64,000 nt of DNA from an uncultured Pseudomonas sp. GTDB taxonomy: Bacteria; Pseudomonadota; Gammaproteobacteria; Pseudomonadales; Pseudomonadaceae. The position numbers and the translations under genes were made by a program. Under the pieces are notes generated by a model, which saw only the letters and a list, made by a program, of their open reading frames with translations, made no database searches and was not told where the DNA came from. The DNA lies in contig NZ_OX044366.1 in assembly GCF_943846705.1 (NCBI RefSeq), forward strand, positions 434,001-498,000, written 5' to 3'. Below are positions 25,502 to 36,749 of this stretch, one piece after another. Every line of letters begins with the position of its first letter. Position 1 is the first letter of the stretch.

Positions 25502-26260
25502 TCAGATAGGGTTGGGACAATCAATAAACAGGTGCTCGATGGCAAAGCGCCGCGCCAGATAATCGCCCAGCGCCTGCACGCCGTAACGCTCGGTGGCGTG
25601 ATGGCCGGCGGCGATAAAGCTGACGGCGTTTTCGCGGGCGCTATGGAAGGTTTGCTCAGAGGCTTCTCCGGTCAAATACAGGTCGACCCCGGCCGCGATG
25701 GCCTGATCGATATAGCCCTGACCACCGCCCGTGCACCAGCCCACGCGGCGGATCATGCCATCGCCTTCGACCAACAGCGGTTCGCGGCCGAGCACCTGCT
25801 GCACATGCTGCGCGAAGTCCTGCGCGGTCATGGCCTCAGCAAGCGAGCCAATCAGGCCCACGGTACGCGGATTATCGGGCTCCAGCGGGCCTTCCACGGT
25901 GATACCCAGCTGGGCGGCCAGCTGCACGTTATTACCGACTTCGGCGTGCACATCGAGCGGCAGGTGATAGGCCAGCAGACTGATGTCGTTAGCCAGCAGG
26001 GTTTGCAGGCGGCGACGCTTCATCCCGGTGACGCAGGGGTTTTCGCCTTTCCAAAAATAACCATGGTGCACCAGCACCACGTCGGCATCGGCCTCGACGG
26101 CGGCGTCGAGTAGCGCCTGGCTGGCGGTGACGCCACTGACGATGCGGCGTACCTGCGGCCGACCTTCAACCTGTAAGCCATTGGGGCAGTAATCGCTAAT
26201 ACGCGCGGCGTTAAGATAGCGATCGGCTTCTTCCACCAGAGTCGCCAGGGCAATGGCCAT
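25502..26260 (-). CDS. Nif3-like dinuclear metal-centre protein (YbgI family)
   Basis: A 252-residue Nif3/YbgI protein of normal length. Metal ligands appear in VLVHHGYFW (two His), an Asp in PLDVHAEVG, and the C-terminal AAGHHATERYG with His and Glu. These proteins form hexameric rings with two metals per subunit; GTP cyclohydrolase-like activity has been proposed for homologues, and the role is otherwise unknown. Divergent from algW. Confidence 0.92.
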   Translation of the reverse strand: MAIALATLVEEADRYLNAARISDYCPNGLQVEGRPQVRRIVSGVTASQALLDAAVEADADVVLVHHGYFWKGENPCVTGMKRRRLQTLLANDISLLAYHLPLDVHAEVGNNVQLAAQLGITVEGPLEPDNPRTVGLIGSLAEAMTAQDFAQHVQQVLGREPLLVEGDGMIRRVGWCTGGGQGYIDQAIAAGVDLYLTGEASEQTFHSARENAVSFIAAGHHATERYGVQALGDYLARRFAIEHLFIDCPNPI

Positions 26261-26314
26261 AAAGTGTCCTTAATCAAGCGTTACGAGGCGCTGCTTTATT
26301 GTCAGTCGCTTCTC

Positions 26315-26320
26315 TATAAT
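26315..26320 (+). promoter_or_regulatory. -10 element for algW
   Basis: A consensus TATAAT lies 52 bp before the algW ATG. The region at -35 (around 26291-26297) is a poor match, so an activator or an extended contact may be needed. Confidence 0.5.
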
Positions 26321-26372
26321 GGCGCACCTTAAGGGGCGCACTTGCCGCCCTGCAACCCTCAGGATTGTTTCA

Positions 26373-27515
26373 ATGCTCAAGGCCCTACGTCCCTTCGGCT
26401 GGCCCCTGCTGGTCGGCGTGCTCCTGGCACTGCTGATCATGCAGTATTTTCCGCAATGGGTCGGTTTACCGAGGCAGGACGTGCACGTGCGCCAAGCGCC
26501 CTTCTACAGCCGCATGCAGGAGGGCCCGGTGTCCTATGCCGACGCGGTCACCACCGCCTCCCCTGCGGTAGCCAACCTGTACACCACCAAGTTCGCTAAA
26601 AAGCCGAGCCATCCGCTGTTCGAAGACCCGCAGTTCCGCAAGTTTTTCGGTGACAACCTGCCCAAGCAGCGGCGTATGGAGTCGAGCCTCGGCTCGGCGG
26701 TGATCATGAGCCCGGAAGGTTACCTGCTGACCAACAACCACGTGGTCGCCGATGCCGACCAGATCGTCGTGGCCTTGAAAGATGGCCGTGAAACCCTGGC
26801 ACGACTGATTGGCAGCGACCCGGAAACCGATCTCGCAGTATTGAAAATTGATCTGCCTGACCTGCCGTTCATCACCCTCGGCCGCTCCGACAACATCCGC
26901 ATTGGCGACGTTAGCCTGGCCATTGGCAACCCCTTCGGTGTCGGCCAGACCGTGACCATGGGCATCATCAGCGCAACCGGGCGCAACCAGCTGGGCCTCA
27001 ACACCTACGAAGACTTTATCCAGACTGACGCAGCGATCAACCCCGGCAACTCGGGCGGTGCGCTGGTGGATGCTTACGGCAACCTGGTCGGCATTAACAC
27101 CGCGATCTTCTCCAAGTCCGGCGGCTCGCAAGGCATTGGCTTTGCCATTCCAACCAAACTGGCAATGGATGTGATGCAGGCGATTATTGAGCACGGCCAG
27201 GTGATTCGTGGCTGGCTGGGCATTGAGGTGCAACCCTTGACGCCAGAGCTGGCCGAATCTTTTGGCCTGGACGGTCGCCCTGGCATCGTGGTGGCCGGTC
27301 TTTACCGTGACGGCCCGGCGCAGAAAGCCGGCCTGCAACCGGGCGACCTGATCCTCAGCATCGACGGCGAGGCTTCCAGTGACGGTCGCCGCTCGATGAA
27401 TCAGGTGGCGCGCACTAAACCCGGCGATACGATCAGCATCGACATCCTGCGCAACGGCAAGCCACTGCAATTGACCGCAGAAGTCGGCGTAAGGCCGCCC
27501 GCCAACGGCAACTGA
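26373..27515 (+). CDS. algW: Periplasmic site-1 serine protease AlgW (DegS-like)
   Basis: A 380-residue DegS/HtrA protease. An N-terminal membrane anchor (residues about 6-24) is followed by a trypsin-like domain with triad His123 (TNNHVV), Asp153 (ETDLAVLKID) and Ser227 (NPGNSGGAL), then one PDZ domain (about 270-370). The triad numbering is the one I recall for P. aeruginosa AlgW. It senses misfolded outer-membrane proteins and cleaves MucA, starting release of the sigma factor AlgU, which controls alginate and envelope stress. I used the ATG at 26373 (AGGA 8 nt upstream). Stands alone, with a terminator after it. Confidence 0.95.
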   Translation: MLKALRPFGWPLLVGVLLALLIMQYFPQWVGLPRQDVHVRQAPFYSRMQEGPVSYADAVTTASPAVANLYTTKFAKKPSHPLFEDPQFRKFFGDNLPKQRRMESSLGSAVIMSPEGYLLTNNHVVADADQIVVALKDGRETLARLIGSDPETDLAVLKIDLPDLPFITLGRSDNIRIGDVSLAIGNPFGVGQTVTMGIISATGRNQLGLNTYEDFIQTDAAINPGNSGGALVDAYGNLVGINTAIFSKSGGSQGIGFAIPTKLAMDVMQAIIEHGQVIRGWLGIEVQPLTPELAESFGLDGRPGIVVAGLYRDGPAQKAGLQPGDLILSIDGEASSDGRRSMNQVARTKPGDTISIDILRNGKPLQLTAEVGVRPPANGN

Positions 27516-27594
27516 CCCGACACCGCCCGCCGCACCACTCGCGCCGTGCTGCCCCAGGCAAGCCGATGACTGGCCGGGACCATTGACGCGAAAT

Positions 27595-27624
27595 AAAAAA
27601 GCCGGAGCGCTGCGGCGCTCCGGC
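27595..27624. terminator. Intrinsic terminator between algW and hisC
   Basis: A perfect 10-bp stem GCCGGAGCGC / GCGCTCCGGC with a 4-nt loop. The A6 run on the left makes it a canonical terminator for the leftward hisC transcript; the right side (TTGGTT) makes it weaker for algW. Confidence 0.9.
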
Positions 27625-27642
27625 TTGGTTAACACGCACTCA

Positions 27643-28695
27643 TTACAGGCCTTGCAGGGCATCCAGTAACGCCTGGTTCTGCTCCGGCGTGCCGATGGTG
27701 ATGCGCAGAAACTGAGCAATACGCGGCTGTTTGAAGTGGCGCACGATCACCCCCTGCTCACGTAAACCAGCAGCCAGCGTCGCCGCATCTTTATCCGGAT
27801 GGCGGGCAAACACGAAGTTCGCCGCTGACGGCAGCACCGCAAAGCCCAGCTTTTCCAAACCGCCGACTACCGCGTCACGGCTGTCGATCACCCGCTGGCA
27901 GGTCTCTTGGAAATACGCCTTGTCCTCGAATGCCGCCGCCGCTCCAGCAATCGCCATGCGATCCAGCGGATAAGAGTTGAAGCTGTTCTTGATCCGCTCC
28001 AGCGCCTCGATCAGGTCTGGATGACCGACCGCGATACCCACGCGCAAACCGGCAAGCGAGCGCGACTTGGACAACGTCTGGCTAACCAGCAGGTTCGGAT
28101 ACTTGTCCACCAGGCTGATCGCTGTCTCACCGCCAAAGTCGATATACGCCTCATCGACCAGCACCACCGTATCGGTGTTCGCCTTGAGTAAACGCTCGAT
28201 GGCGTCCAGTCCCAGGGCGCAGCCGGTCGGTGCGTTCGGGTTAGGGAAGATAATGCCGCCATTGGGCCGCGCATAGTCTTCGACGCGAATCTGGAACTGC
28301 TCATCCAAAGCAATCTGCTCGGCGGCAATGCCGTACAAGCCGCAATACACCGGATAAAAGCTGTAGCTGATATCCGGGAACAGCAACGGCTGGCCGTGCT
28401 GAAACAAGCCGTGGAAGGCATGCGCCAGCACCTCATCGGAGCCGTTGCCGACGAACACCTGAGCGGTCTGCACGCCGTAATAATCGGCCACAGCCTGCTT
28501 CAAGCGGTCGCTATTGGGGTCCGGGTACAGACGCAGGCTGTCATTCAGCTCGGCCTGCATGGCCGCGATTGCCTTGGGCGACGGGCCGTAGGGGTTTTCG
28601 TTGGTGTTGAGCTTGACCAGCTTGGCCAGTTTCGGCTGCTCACCCGGCACATAGGGCACCAGGTCTTTGACGAAGGGGCTCCAGAATTTGCTCAT
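27643..28695 (-). CDS. hisC: Histidinol-phosphate aminotransferase
   Basis: A 350-residue PLP enzyme converting imidazole-acetol phosphate plus glutamate to histidinol phosphate. Key blocks: [17 protein letters not shown] in [22 protein letters not shown], the Schiff-base Lys in [14 protein letters not shown] and the C-terminal FLRITIG. I chose the ATG giving MSKFWSPF because AGAAGG precedes it. Last gene of the murA-hisG-hisD-hisC run. Pseudomonads usually carry a second HisC-like gene elsewhere. Confidence 0.95.
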   Translation of the reverse strand: MSKFWSPFVKDLVPYVPGEQPKLAKLVKLNTNENPYGPSPKAIAAMQAELNDSLRLYPDPNSDRLKQAVADYYGVQTAQVFVGNGSDEVLAHAFHGLFQHGQPLLFPDISYSFYPVYCGLYGIAAEQIALDEQFQIRVEDYARPNGGIIFPNPNAPTGCALGLDAIERLLKANTDTVVLVDEAYIDFGGETAISLVDKYPNLLVSQTLSKSRSLAGLRVGIAVGHPDLIEALERIKNSFNSYPLDRMAIAGAAAAFEDKAYFQETCQRVIDSRDAVVGGLEKLGFAVLPSAANFVFARHPDKDAATLAAGLREQGVIVRHFKQPRIAQFLRITIGTPEQNQALLDALQGL

Positions 28696-28738
28696 CTGCC
28701 CTTCTCTCCTCGAATTCGTTGCGATCATCGACGGCGCT

Positions 28739-28769
28739 GATGGGTATCGCGGCGCTCAACCCATCCTAC
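28739..28769 (+). repeat. Single REP-type unit between hisD and hisC
   Basis: GATGGGTATCGC + GGCGCT + CAACCCATCCTAC, with arms GATGGGT / ACCCATC. It is inside the his transcription unit, in the 83-bp hisD-hisC gap, where a hairpin could stabilise upstream mRNA or attenuate hisC. Same core as 5990 and 19656. Confidence 0.72.
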
Positions 28770-28778
28770 ATTCGCCCG

Positions 28779-30089
28779 TTAGTTCTTGATGCGGTACTCG
28801 GCGCTGCGGGCGTGGGCGGTCAGCGACTCGCCACGGGCCAGCACGCTGGCGACCTTGCCCAACTCGGACGCACCCTCGGCTGAACAATGGATGATCGACG
28901 AGCGCTTCTGGAAGTCATACACCCCCAACGGCGAGGAATAGCGCGCGGTGCCGGAGGTCGGCAGCACATGGTTGGGCCCGGCGCAGTAGTCGCCCAAGGC
29001 TTCGGCGGTGTAACGGCCCATAAAGATCGCGCCGGCATGGCGAATCAATGGCAAGTATTGCTCGGGATTATCCACCGACAACTCCAAATGCTCCGGGGCG
29101 ATGCGATTGGCCACTTCAATGGCCTGAGCCATATCCGCGACTTGAATCAGCGCGCCACGGCCTTCCAGGGAGGTACGGGCAATGCTTTCGCGCTCCAGGG
29201 TCGGCAGCAATTTGGCGATGCTTGCAGCGACGCGATCGAGGAAGGCGGCGTCCGGGCTGACCAGGATCGACTGGGCGTCTTCGTCGTGCTCGGCCTGGGA
29301 GAACAGGTCCATGGCGATCCAGTCCGGATCGGTCTGGCCGTCGCAGACCACAAGGATTTCCGAAGGCCCGGCGATCATATCGATACCCACCTTGCCGAAC
29401 ACGTGACGCTTGGCGGTGGCAACATAGATGTTGCCGGGGCCGACGATCTTGTCCACCGGTGGCACACTTTCGGTGCCATAGGCCAACGCGGCGACAGCCT
29501 GGGCACCACCGATGGTGAACACCCGGTCAACGCCGGCAATGCAGGCCGCCGCCAGGACGATCTCGTTGATCTCGCCACGCGGGGTCGGCACCACCATGAC
29601 CACTTCCGGCACGCCGGCGACCTTGGCTGGAATGGCGTTCATCAACACCGAAGATGGGTACGAGGCCTTACCGCCCGGCACGTACAGGCCAGCACGGTCC
29701 AGCGGCGTGACCTTCTGCCCCAACACCGTGCCGTCGGCCTCGGTGTAGCTCCAGGAGTCCTGCTTTTGCCGCTCGTGGTAGCTGCGCACACGCTCGGCCG
29801 CCACTTCCAAGGCACTGCGCTGCTCTGGGGTGATGCGGCTCAGGGCCAACTCCAGACGCTCGCGCGGCAGGATCAGATCCGCCATGGAAGCGACATCCAA
29901 GCCGTCGAACTGCTTGGTGAACTCGACCAACGCGGCATCGCCACGCTCACGCACGGCCTTGATGATGTCGAGCACGCGCTGATTGACCGCATCGTCCGAG
30001 ACACTTTCCCAGCTCAGCAGATGATCCAGATGCTGGGCAAAGTCCTGGTCAGCGGCATTGAGTCGGCGGATAGCGATAGGAGCGGTCAT
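28779..30089 (-). CDS. hisD: Histidinol dehydrogenase
   Basis: A 436-residue Zn-dependent enzyme for the last two histidine steps (histidinol to histidine with 2 NAD+). Signatures: [23 protein letters not shown] (split here; residues about 130-155), [28 protein letters not shown] (Zn Gln/His and catalytic Glu region), and APEHLEL. The ATG at 30089 has AGAGG 6 nt upstream and opens [10 protein letters not shown]. Follows hisG with a 121-bp gap. Confidence 0.97.
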   Translation of the reverse strand: MTAPIAIRRLNAADQDFAQHLDHLLSWESVSDDAVNQRVLDIIKAVRERGDAALVEFTKQFDGLDVASMADLILPRERLELALSRITPEQRSALEVAAERVRSYHERQKQDSWSYTEADGTVLGQKVTPLDRAGLYVPGGKASYPSSVLMNAIPAKVAGVPEVVMVVPTPRGEINEIVLAAACIAGVDRVFTIGGAQAVAALAYGTESVPPVDKIVGPGNIYVATAKRHVFGKVGIDMIAGPSEILVVCDGQTDPDWIAMDLFSQAEHDEDAQSILVSPDAAFLDRVAASIAKLLPTLERESIARTSLEGRGALIQVADMAQAIEVANRIAPEHLELSVDNPEQYLPLIRHAGAIFMGRYTAEALGDYCAGPNHVLPTSGTARYSSPLGVYDFQKRSSIIHCSAEGASELGKVASVLARGESLTAHARSAEYRIKN

Positions 30090-30210
30090 AGCGGGCCTCT
30101 TAATTGGCAAATGCTCGGGCGCCCGTAGAGTAACAACCACTCCGCGCGGGCACCTGAGAATTTTGGCTATAACGCGGATAGGCTAGGCCGCACAGGGGCG
30201 GCCATGAGAC

Positions 30211-30846
30211 TCAGCGAGGGTGTCGTGCTTCGACTGCATCACGCAGGGTGTCGATCAACAGCTGGATACGTGCATGCTGCATCTTCATCGACGCCTTGTT
30301 AACCACCAGCCGGGAGCTGATCGTGGCGATCAGTTCCTGAGCTTCCAGGCCATTGGCACGCAAAGTGTTGCCGGTATCGACCACGTCGATGATCTTGTCG
30401 GCCAAGCCCACCAACGGCGCCAACTCCATCGAGCCGTACAGTTTGATGATGTCGACCTGACGGCCCTGCTCCGCGTAATAACGCTTGGCCACGTTGACGA
30501 ACTTGGTCGCCACGCGCAGCCGGCCTTTCGGCTCAGGCGCGCCCACGGCCCCGGCGGTCATCAGCTTGCACTGGGCAATACGCAGATCCAGCGGCTCATA
30601 TAAGCCCTGACCGCCGTATTCCATCAACACGTCTTTACCGGCTACACCGAGGTCTGCCGCGCCATGCTCGACATAGGTCGGCACATCGGTGGCACGCACA
30701 ATCAGCAGGCGCACATCATCCAGCGTGGTCGGAATAATCAGCTTGCGACTTTTGTCCGGATTCTCAGTTGGTTCAATACCTGCAGCGGCCAGCAACGGCA
30801 AGGTATCGTCGAGAATCCGGCCTTTGGAGAGAGCAATAGTCAGCAT
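30211..30846 (-). CDS. hisG: ATP phosphoribosyltransferase catalytic subunit, short form
   Basis: A 211-residue HisG-short protein catalysing the first histidine step (ATP + PRPP). It starts [19 protein letters not shown] and has the PRPP-binding [15 protein letters not shown]. It lacks the C-terminal regulatory ACT-like domain of the 300-residue long form, so it needs HisZ as regulatory partner; hisZ is not in this window. Start codon lies 4 bp after the murA stop. Confidence 0.96.
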   Translation of the reverse strand: MLTIALSKGRILDDTLPLLAAAGIEPTENPDKSRKLIIPTTLDDVRLLIVRATDVPTYVEHGAADLGVAGKDVLMEYGGQGLYEPLDLRIAQCKLMTAGAVGAPEPKGRLRVATKFVNVAKRYYAEQGRQVDIIKLYGSMELAPLVGLADKIIDVVDTGNTLRANGLEAQELIATISSRLVVNKASMKMQHARIQLLIDTLRDAVEARHPR

Positions 30847-30850
30847 GATA

Positions 30851-32128
<1,278 letters not shown>

Positions 32129-32368
32129 CTAGGAGCGCGCGGCCCAATCGGCACGGCTAAAGAATTTCATACTCACGGCATGGATGCTGCCATCAGCGAT
32201 CCAGGCATTGAGGTGGGCGTAGATCTGCTGCTGACGCTTGACGGGGCTAAGGGCAGCCAACTCATCACTGATCAGGTTCAGCTGAAAGTTGCAGCCTTCG
32301 CCTTCAACTTCCACTTGGGTTTCCGGCAATTTAGCCTCAAGGAGACTTTTTACTTCTAAGGCCTGCAT
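32129..32368 (-). CDS. ibaG: BolA/IbaG family Fe-S and iron-homeostasis protein
   Basis: A 79-residue BolA-fold protein (NFQLNLISDELAALSPVKRQQQIYAHL; conserved His in GSIHAVSMK) of the IbaG/YrbA branch, identified by its place just upstream of murA. It probably pairs with a monothiol glutaredoxin to bind a [2Fe-2S] cluster. I used the ATG at 32368 (GAGG 6 nt upstream). Confidence 0.9.
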   Translation of the reverse strand: MQALEVKSLLEAKLPETQVEVEGEGCNFQLNLISDELAALSPVKRQQQIYAHLNAWIADGSIHAVSMKFFSRADWAARS

Positions 32369-32427
32369 GCTCAACCTCGATCAATGCATCAATTAACGAC
32401 AGCGGAGCGTACGCTCACGGGCCGAGC

Positions 32428-32456
32428 ATCATACAAAAAAGCCCCCCGCCTGCGAA
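32428..32456 (-). promoter_or_regulatory. Putative sigma-70 promoter for ibaG-murA
   Basis: On the minus strand, TTCGCA (32451-32456), exactly 17 bp, then TATGAT (32428-32433), 60 bp before ibaG. It would give ibaG-murA-his expression independent of mla, consistent with the 131-bp gap after mlaB. Confidence 0.5.
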
Positions 32457-32499
32457 CCCCGCATTCCTGCCAGCCGACCGAAACCAGAACGACAGTGGC

Positions 32500-32808
32500 T
32501 CACGCTTGCAGTGGCAGAATTTCCAAAAGACCACAAACGCCGGCAATTTCGTGCATGCCTTTGGGCAGGCTACTCACGCTTAATTTTTTACCGGCAGCAC
32601 TGGCATCGCGCATAAAGGCCAGCAACAAGGACACACCCACGCTGCTGGACTTCGCCACAGCGCTGCAGTCGAGCACGCAAACAGCGGCTTGACTGTTCTT
32701 CAGCAAACGCGCCCCTTGCTCACGCAGCGCCGGGGCGGTCTGGTAATCCAACACCCCCGCCAGACTGAAAACACCTGGGGAGGCCTCGCTGATACTGGCC
32801 TGACTCAC
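32500..32808 (-). CDS. mlaB: STAS-domain protein MlaB
   Basis: A 102-residue STAS domain protein (DCSAVAKSSSVGVSLLLAF contains the conserved Ser/Thr loop). MlaB binds the ATPase MlaF and stabilises the MlaFEDB complex. The start is GTG, overlapping the mlaC stop (GTGA), so it is translationally coupled. Last mla gene. Confidence 0.9.
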   Translation of the reverse strand: MSQASISEASPGVFSLAGVLDYQTAPALREQGARLLKNSQAAVCVLDCSAVAKSSSVGVSLLLAFMRDASAAGKKLSVSSLPKGMHEIAGVCGLLEILPLQA

Positions 32809-33437
32809 GATGCGTCCGCCCCCTGGCGCGCCTTGGCCACAGTTTCGGTCCAGTTATCGATGACCTTGTCCAGGTCATTGCGATTGTCCTGCATGGCCTG
32901 GGAGAACTGGTCGCGGAACAGCTTGCCGACGTTAATGCCGTTGATGATCACGTTACGCATCTTCCAGGTGCCGTCCTGGCTGACCATGGTGTAGGACAGC
33001 GGATAAACCGTGCCATTGCCGTCCTTGATTTCCATGTTGACCGAGGTGCGCCGCGGGTCCTGCTGACCGCTGACCGGCAGCACACGGATATCTTGATTGT
33101 TGTATTCCAGCAGGGCATTGCCATAAAACTGCATCAGGCTGCGCTTGAAGTTTTCCTGAAAACGCTGCATCTGCTCAGGCGAGGCCTGACGCGAATAACG
33201 CACGGTCATCACGCCGCGAGAAATGCCGTCAACATCCACGACCGGACCGAGAATGTTGTTCAGGGCGTCGTAAAACGCGCCCGGATCGGTGCGGTACTGC
33301 TCTTTGTTGGTTTTCAGATCAGCCAACAGTGTGCTGGTGGTCTGCTGCACCACATCATGGGCCGCCGGCGCGGCCAGCAGCGAAAAGGACATGGCTGCCA
33401 AGCAAACCAAAAGACTGTTACGCAGTGCCTTGATCAT
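32805..33437 (-). CDS. mlaC: Periplasmic phospholipid-binding protein MlaC
   Basis: A 210-residue Tol_Tol_Ttg2/MlaC-family protein with a signal peptide (residues 1-23, LLVCLAAMSFSLLAAPAA). It ferries phospholipids across the periplasm between the outer-membrane MlaA complex and MlaFEDB. The segment RYSRQASPEQMQRFQENFKRSL is typical. It lies 14 bp after mlaD and overlaps mlaB. Homologues were first described in Pseudomonas as Ttg2D toluene-tolerance proteins. Confidence 0.95.
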   Translation of the reverse strand: MIKALRNSLLVCLAAMSFSLLAAPAAHDVVQQTTSTLLADLKTNKEQYRTDPGAFYDALNNILGPVVDVDGISRGVMTVRYSRQASPEQMQRFQENFKRSLMQFYGNALLEYNNQDIRVLPVSGQQDPRRTSVNMEIKDGNGTVYPLSYTMVSQDGTWKMRNVIINGINVGKLFRDQFSQAMQDNRNDLDKVIDNWTETVAKARQGADAS

Positions 33438-33451
33438 CTTCAGTTCCCCTA

Positions 33452-33922
33452 TTAATTAGCCTGGTCTTTGTTGACTGAGTTGAGCAAAAACTTGCCAATC
33501 AGGTCTTCCAGCACCAGCGATGACTGCGTGTCGTGGATAGTGCCACCATCGCGCAGCACTTCTTCTTCGCCGCCCACGCTAATGCCAATGTACTTCTCAC
33601 CCAACAGACCTGCGGTCAGAATCGAGGCGGTCGAGTCTGTCGGCAGATTATCCACGGCATCGTCCAGCACCATAGTGACGCGCCCCATATAGCTGCTGCG
33701 GTCCAGATCAATCGCGGTGACCTTGCCGATCGTCACGCCTGCCATGGTCACTTTTGATCTGACCGTCAAACCGGCGATATTCTCAAAGTGCGCATAAACC
33801 TTGTAGGTATTATCACCACTGCCTACGGTCAAGCCGCTAACGCGCAGGGCCAACAACAACAACGCCAACAACCCGGCCAACAGGAACAAGCCGACACCCA
33901 CTTCCAGCGTGCGGTTCTGCAT
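33452..33922 (-). CDS. mlaD: MCE-domain phospholipid transporter subunit MlaD
   Basis: A 156-residue protein: one N-terminal membrane helix (residues about 8-28) and one MCE domain (about 38-116, including the FENIAGLTVRSKVTMAGV and LLGEKYIGI segments). It forms the hexameric ring on MlaE that receives lipid. Shares one base with the mlaE stop. Confidence 0.96.
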   Translation of the reverse strand: MQNRTLEVGVGLFLLAGLLALLLLALRVSGLTVGSGDNTYKVYAHFENIAGLTVRSKVTMAGVTIGKVTAIDLDRSSYMGRVTMVLDDAVDNLPTDSTASILTAGLLGEKYIGISVGGEEEVLRDGGTIHDTQSSLVLEDLIGKFLLNSVNKDQAN

Positions 33923-34719
33923 CAGAAATCTCCAAACATCAAAGCGGTCAGAATAAAGTCCAGCCCCAATACGGCGAGTGAGGCGTACACCACAGTCTTC
34001 GTGGTGGCACGACTAATCCCTTCCGACGTCGGCTCACAGTCATAGCCCTGAAACACAGCAATCCAGGTCACCACAAACGCAAAAACGATGCTCTTGATCA
34101 CACCATTGAGCACATCTTCGCGAAACGAAACGCTGCTTTGCATATTGGCCCAGAACGAGCCTTCATAAACGCCCAGCCAGTCAACGGCGACCATCGCGCC
34201 GCCCCAGATACCGACCACACTGAAGATCATCGCCAGCAGCGGCATCGAAATAAAACCGGCCCAGAGCCGTGGGGCGACAATGTATTTCAGCGGATCAACG
34301 CCAATCATCGCCAGGCTCGACAGCTGCTCGGTGGATTTCATGTTGCCGATTTCCGCAGTCAACGCCGACCCTGCACGCCCGGCAAACAACAAGGCGGTGA
34401 CCACCGGCCCCAACTCACGCAGCAGGGTCAGGGCGACCATCTGCCCCACCGCCTGCTCCGAGCCGTACTGGGCCAGGATGCTGAAGCCTTGCAGCGACAG
34501 CACCATGCCGATAAAGATGCCGGACACGACAATGATCGCCAGCGACATCACCCCGATCGAATACAGCTGCTTGACCAGCAACTGAAAGCCATTGCCGGTC
34601 GAGCTGCGGCCAAATAGTGCGTGCAGCAGAAATAGCCCGGAGCGCCCCAGCGTGGCCAGCACATCAATACCGGCACGTCCGAGCAGGCGCACCCGCTCGA
34701 GCACAGATGTTTTGCGCAT
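33922..34719 (-). CDS. mlaE: Phospholipid ABC transporter permease MlaE
   Basis: A 265-residue MlaE/YrbE permease with five or six hydrophobic helices and the family signature [24 protein letters not shown] (split; residues about 94-117) that contacts the ATPase. It overlaps mlaF and mlaD by one base each, indicating tight coupling. Confidence 0.97.
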   Translation of the reverse strand: MRKTSVLERVRLLGRAGIDVLATLGRSGLFLLHALFGRSSTGNGFQLLVKQLYSIGVMSLAIIVVSGIFIGMVLSLQGFSILAQYGSEQAVGQMVALTLLRELGPVVTALLFAGRAGSALTAEIGNMKSTEQLSSLAMIGVDPLKYIVAPRLWAGFISMPLLAMIFSVVGIWGGAMVAVDWLGVYEGSFWANMQSSVSFREDVLNGVIKSIVFAFVVTWIAVFQGYDCEPTSEGISRATTKTVVYASLAVLGLDFILTALMFGDF

Positions 34720-35528
34720 CAGCGCTCCCCCAGCAAATCGTCGCGGTAATTGGCCGCAGGAAAATGAAACGGCACGGGGCCATCCGGAATACCCTGCATA
34801 AATTGCTTCACACGAGGGTCCTCAGAGGCCATCAATTCAGCCGGCGTACCATGCCCCAATACTTGGGTGTCGCCGACTATATAGAGGTAGTCGGCGATGC
34901 TCGCGGTTTCCGCCAGATCATGGGAGACCACGATGCTGGTGATGCCCAGCGCATCGCTGAGCAGGCGAATCAGTCGCACCAGAACACCCATGGCAATCGG
35001 GTCCTGACCAACGAAAGGCTCGTCATACATAAGTATTTGTGGGTCTAGGGCAATCGCCCGCGCCAATGCCACGCGACGCTTCATGCCGCCCGACAACTCA
35101 TCCGGCATCAAATCCAAGGCACCGCGCAGCCCCACTGCTTGCAGTTTCATCAGAACGATGTCGCGGATCATCTCTTCCGGCAACTGGGTATGCACGCGCA
35201 GCGGAAAGGCCACGTTCTCAAACACATCCAGATCGGTAAACAGCGCCCCACTTTGAAACAGCACGCCCATCTGCTTGCGCATATCAAACAGATCGCTGCG
35301 CGACAGCGTCGGCAGGTTTACCCCATTAACCCACACCTCGCCCTCGCTGGGTTTAAGCTCAGCGGCGATTAGTCGCAGCAAGGTGGTTTTGCCGCAGCCA
35401 GACGGCCCCATAATGCCGGTGACCTTGCCACGCAAAAAACTGATATCGACGTTTTTGAAAATATCCCGCTCGCCGCGCTTAAAGCTCAGCTGCTTAAGCT
35501 CGACTGCATACGGGCTCTCGGCGCTCAT
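34719..35528 (-). CDS. mlaF: Phospholipid ABC transporter ATP-binding protein MlaF
   Basis: A 269-residue ABC ATPase: Walker [12 protein letters not shown]-loop, signature [18 protein letters not shown], Walker [14 protein letters not shown], switch His in VVSHDLAET. It powers Mla lipid traffic, which maintains outer-membrane asymmetry. First gene of mlaFEDCB, divergent from kdsD across 246 bp. Confidence 0.97.
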   Translation of the reverse strand: MSAESPYAVELKQLSFKRGERDIFKNVDISFLRGKVTGIMGPSGCGKTTLLRLIAAELKPSEGEVWVNGVNLPTLSRSDLFDMRKQMGVLFQSGALFTDLDVFENVAFPLRVHTQLPEEMIRDIVLMKLQAVGLRGALDLMPDELSGGMKRRVALARAIALDPQILMYDEPFVGQDPIAMGVLVRLIRLLSDALGITSIVVSHDLAETASIADYLYIVGDTQVLGHGTPAELMASEDPRVKQFMQGIPDGPVPFHFPAANYRDDLLGER

Positions 35529-35734
35529 CTGGACTCCTTGCTAAATGCTTGCCTGACTGACGCACAGCCCCAAACAAAGGACACCACTGGTCGTCTAACC
35601 CACCGAAAATGGGCGCGAACTATAGCATCGAGGAACTCCCCGCCCAAGATTGATCTTGTCGCCAAAGATCAGCCGCGCAGAGGGCCAGCGCCCAACTCGC
35701 AACTGGAAACACTGGGCAGGCGCACCTTTACCGT

Positions 35735-35740
35735 TATAAT
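35735..35740 (+). promoter_or_regulatory. -10 element upstream of kdsD
   Basis: A perfect TATAAT 34 bp before the kdsD ATG in the mlaF-kdsD divergent region. No good -35 lies 16-18 bp upstream. Confidence 0.45.
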
Positions 35741-35774
35741 CAGCAGCTTTTAGCCCGCACGCCGCAGAGAAGTC

Positions 35775-36749
35775 ATGAGCCAATCAACCGACCTGATCCA
35801 GTCAGCGCAGCGCACCATTCGCTTGGAAATCGAGGCGATCGAAGACCTGCTGCAGCGTATCAACGGTGATTTCATCAAAGCCTGCGAGCTGATCCTGGCG
35901 AGCAAAGGCCGCGTCGTAGTGGTCGGCATGGGTAAATCCGGCCACGTCGGCCACAAGATTGCCGCCACCTTGGCGAGCACCGGCACCACCGCCTTTTTTG
36001 TCCACCCGGCCGAAGCCAGCCATGGCGACATGGGCATGATCACCCGCGACGATGTGGTGTTGGCGCTGTCCAACTCCGGCTCCACCTCAGAAATTGTCAC
36101 CCTATTGCCACTGATCAAACGCCTCGGCATCACCCTGATCAGCCTAACCGGCAACCCAGAATCGCCGCTGGCCAAGGCTGCCGAAGTCAACTTGGACGCC
36201 CGCGTAGCCCAGGAAGCCTGCCCACTGAACCTGGCGCCGACCTCATCCACCACAGTCTCGCTGGTACTGGGTGACGCGCTAGCCATCGCCTTGCTCGAGG
36301 CGCGCGGCTTTACCGCCGAAGACTTCGCCTTCTCCCACCCTGGTGGTGCGCTGGGCCGACGCTTGTTGCTCAAAGTGGAAAATGTCATGCACGCCGGCGC
36401 CAGCCTGCCACGTGTCAACCGAGGCACCTCGCTACGCGACGCCCTGCTGGAAATGACCCAGAAAGGCCTGGGCATGACCGTAGTCACCGAAGATGACGGC
36501 CGCCTGGCCGGCGTGTTCACCGACGGCGACCTGCGCCGCACCCTGGATCGCAATATCGACGTACGCCAGACCGTTATCGACGACGTTATGACGGCCCACG
36601 GTAAAACGGCCCGCGCCGACATGCTCGCGGCAGAGGCCCTGAAAATCATGGAAGACCACAAAATCAGTTCGCTGGTGGTAATCGACAATAACGACCAGCC
36701 GGTCGGTGCACTGAACATGCACGACCTGCTGCGCGCCGGAGTAATGTGA
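35775..36749 (+). CDS. kdsD: D-arabinose 5-phosphate isomerase KdsD
   Basis: A 324-residue KpsF/GutQ-type isomerase: SIS sugar-isomerase domain (residues about 35-170, VVGMGKSGHVGHKIAATLAS split here) and two CBS domains (about 205-260 and 270-324). It converts ribulose 5-P to arabinose 5-P, the KDO precursor of LPS. First gene of the kds-lpt-rpoN cluster; stop overlaps the kdsC start (TGATG). Confidence 0.96.
   Translation: MSQSTDLIQSAQRTIRLEIEAIEDLLQRINGDFIKACELILASKGRVVVVGMGKSGHVGHKIAATLASTGTTAFFVHPAEASHGDMGMITRDDVVLALSNSGSTSEIVTLLPLIKRLGITLISLTGNPESPLAKAAEVNLDARVAQEACPLNLAPTSSTTVSLVLGDALAIALLEARGFTAEDFAFSHPGGALGRRLLLKVENVMHAGASLPRVNRGTSLRDALLEMTQKGLGMTVVTEDDGRLAGVFTDGDLRRTLDRNIDVRQTVIDDVMTAHGKTARADMLAAEALKIMEDHKISSLVVIDNNDQPVGALNMHDLLRAGVM

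Noticed and set aside
32434..32444. T-run on the minus strand after a G-rich tract as a terminator after mlaB
   Set aside because: No complementary stem precedes the T-run. The sequence fits a -35/-10 promoter for ibaG better.
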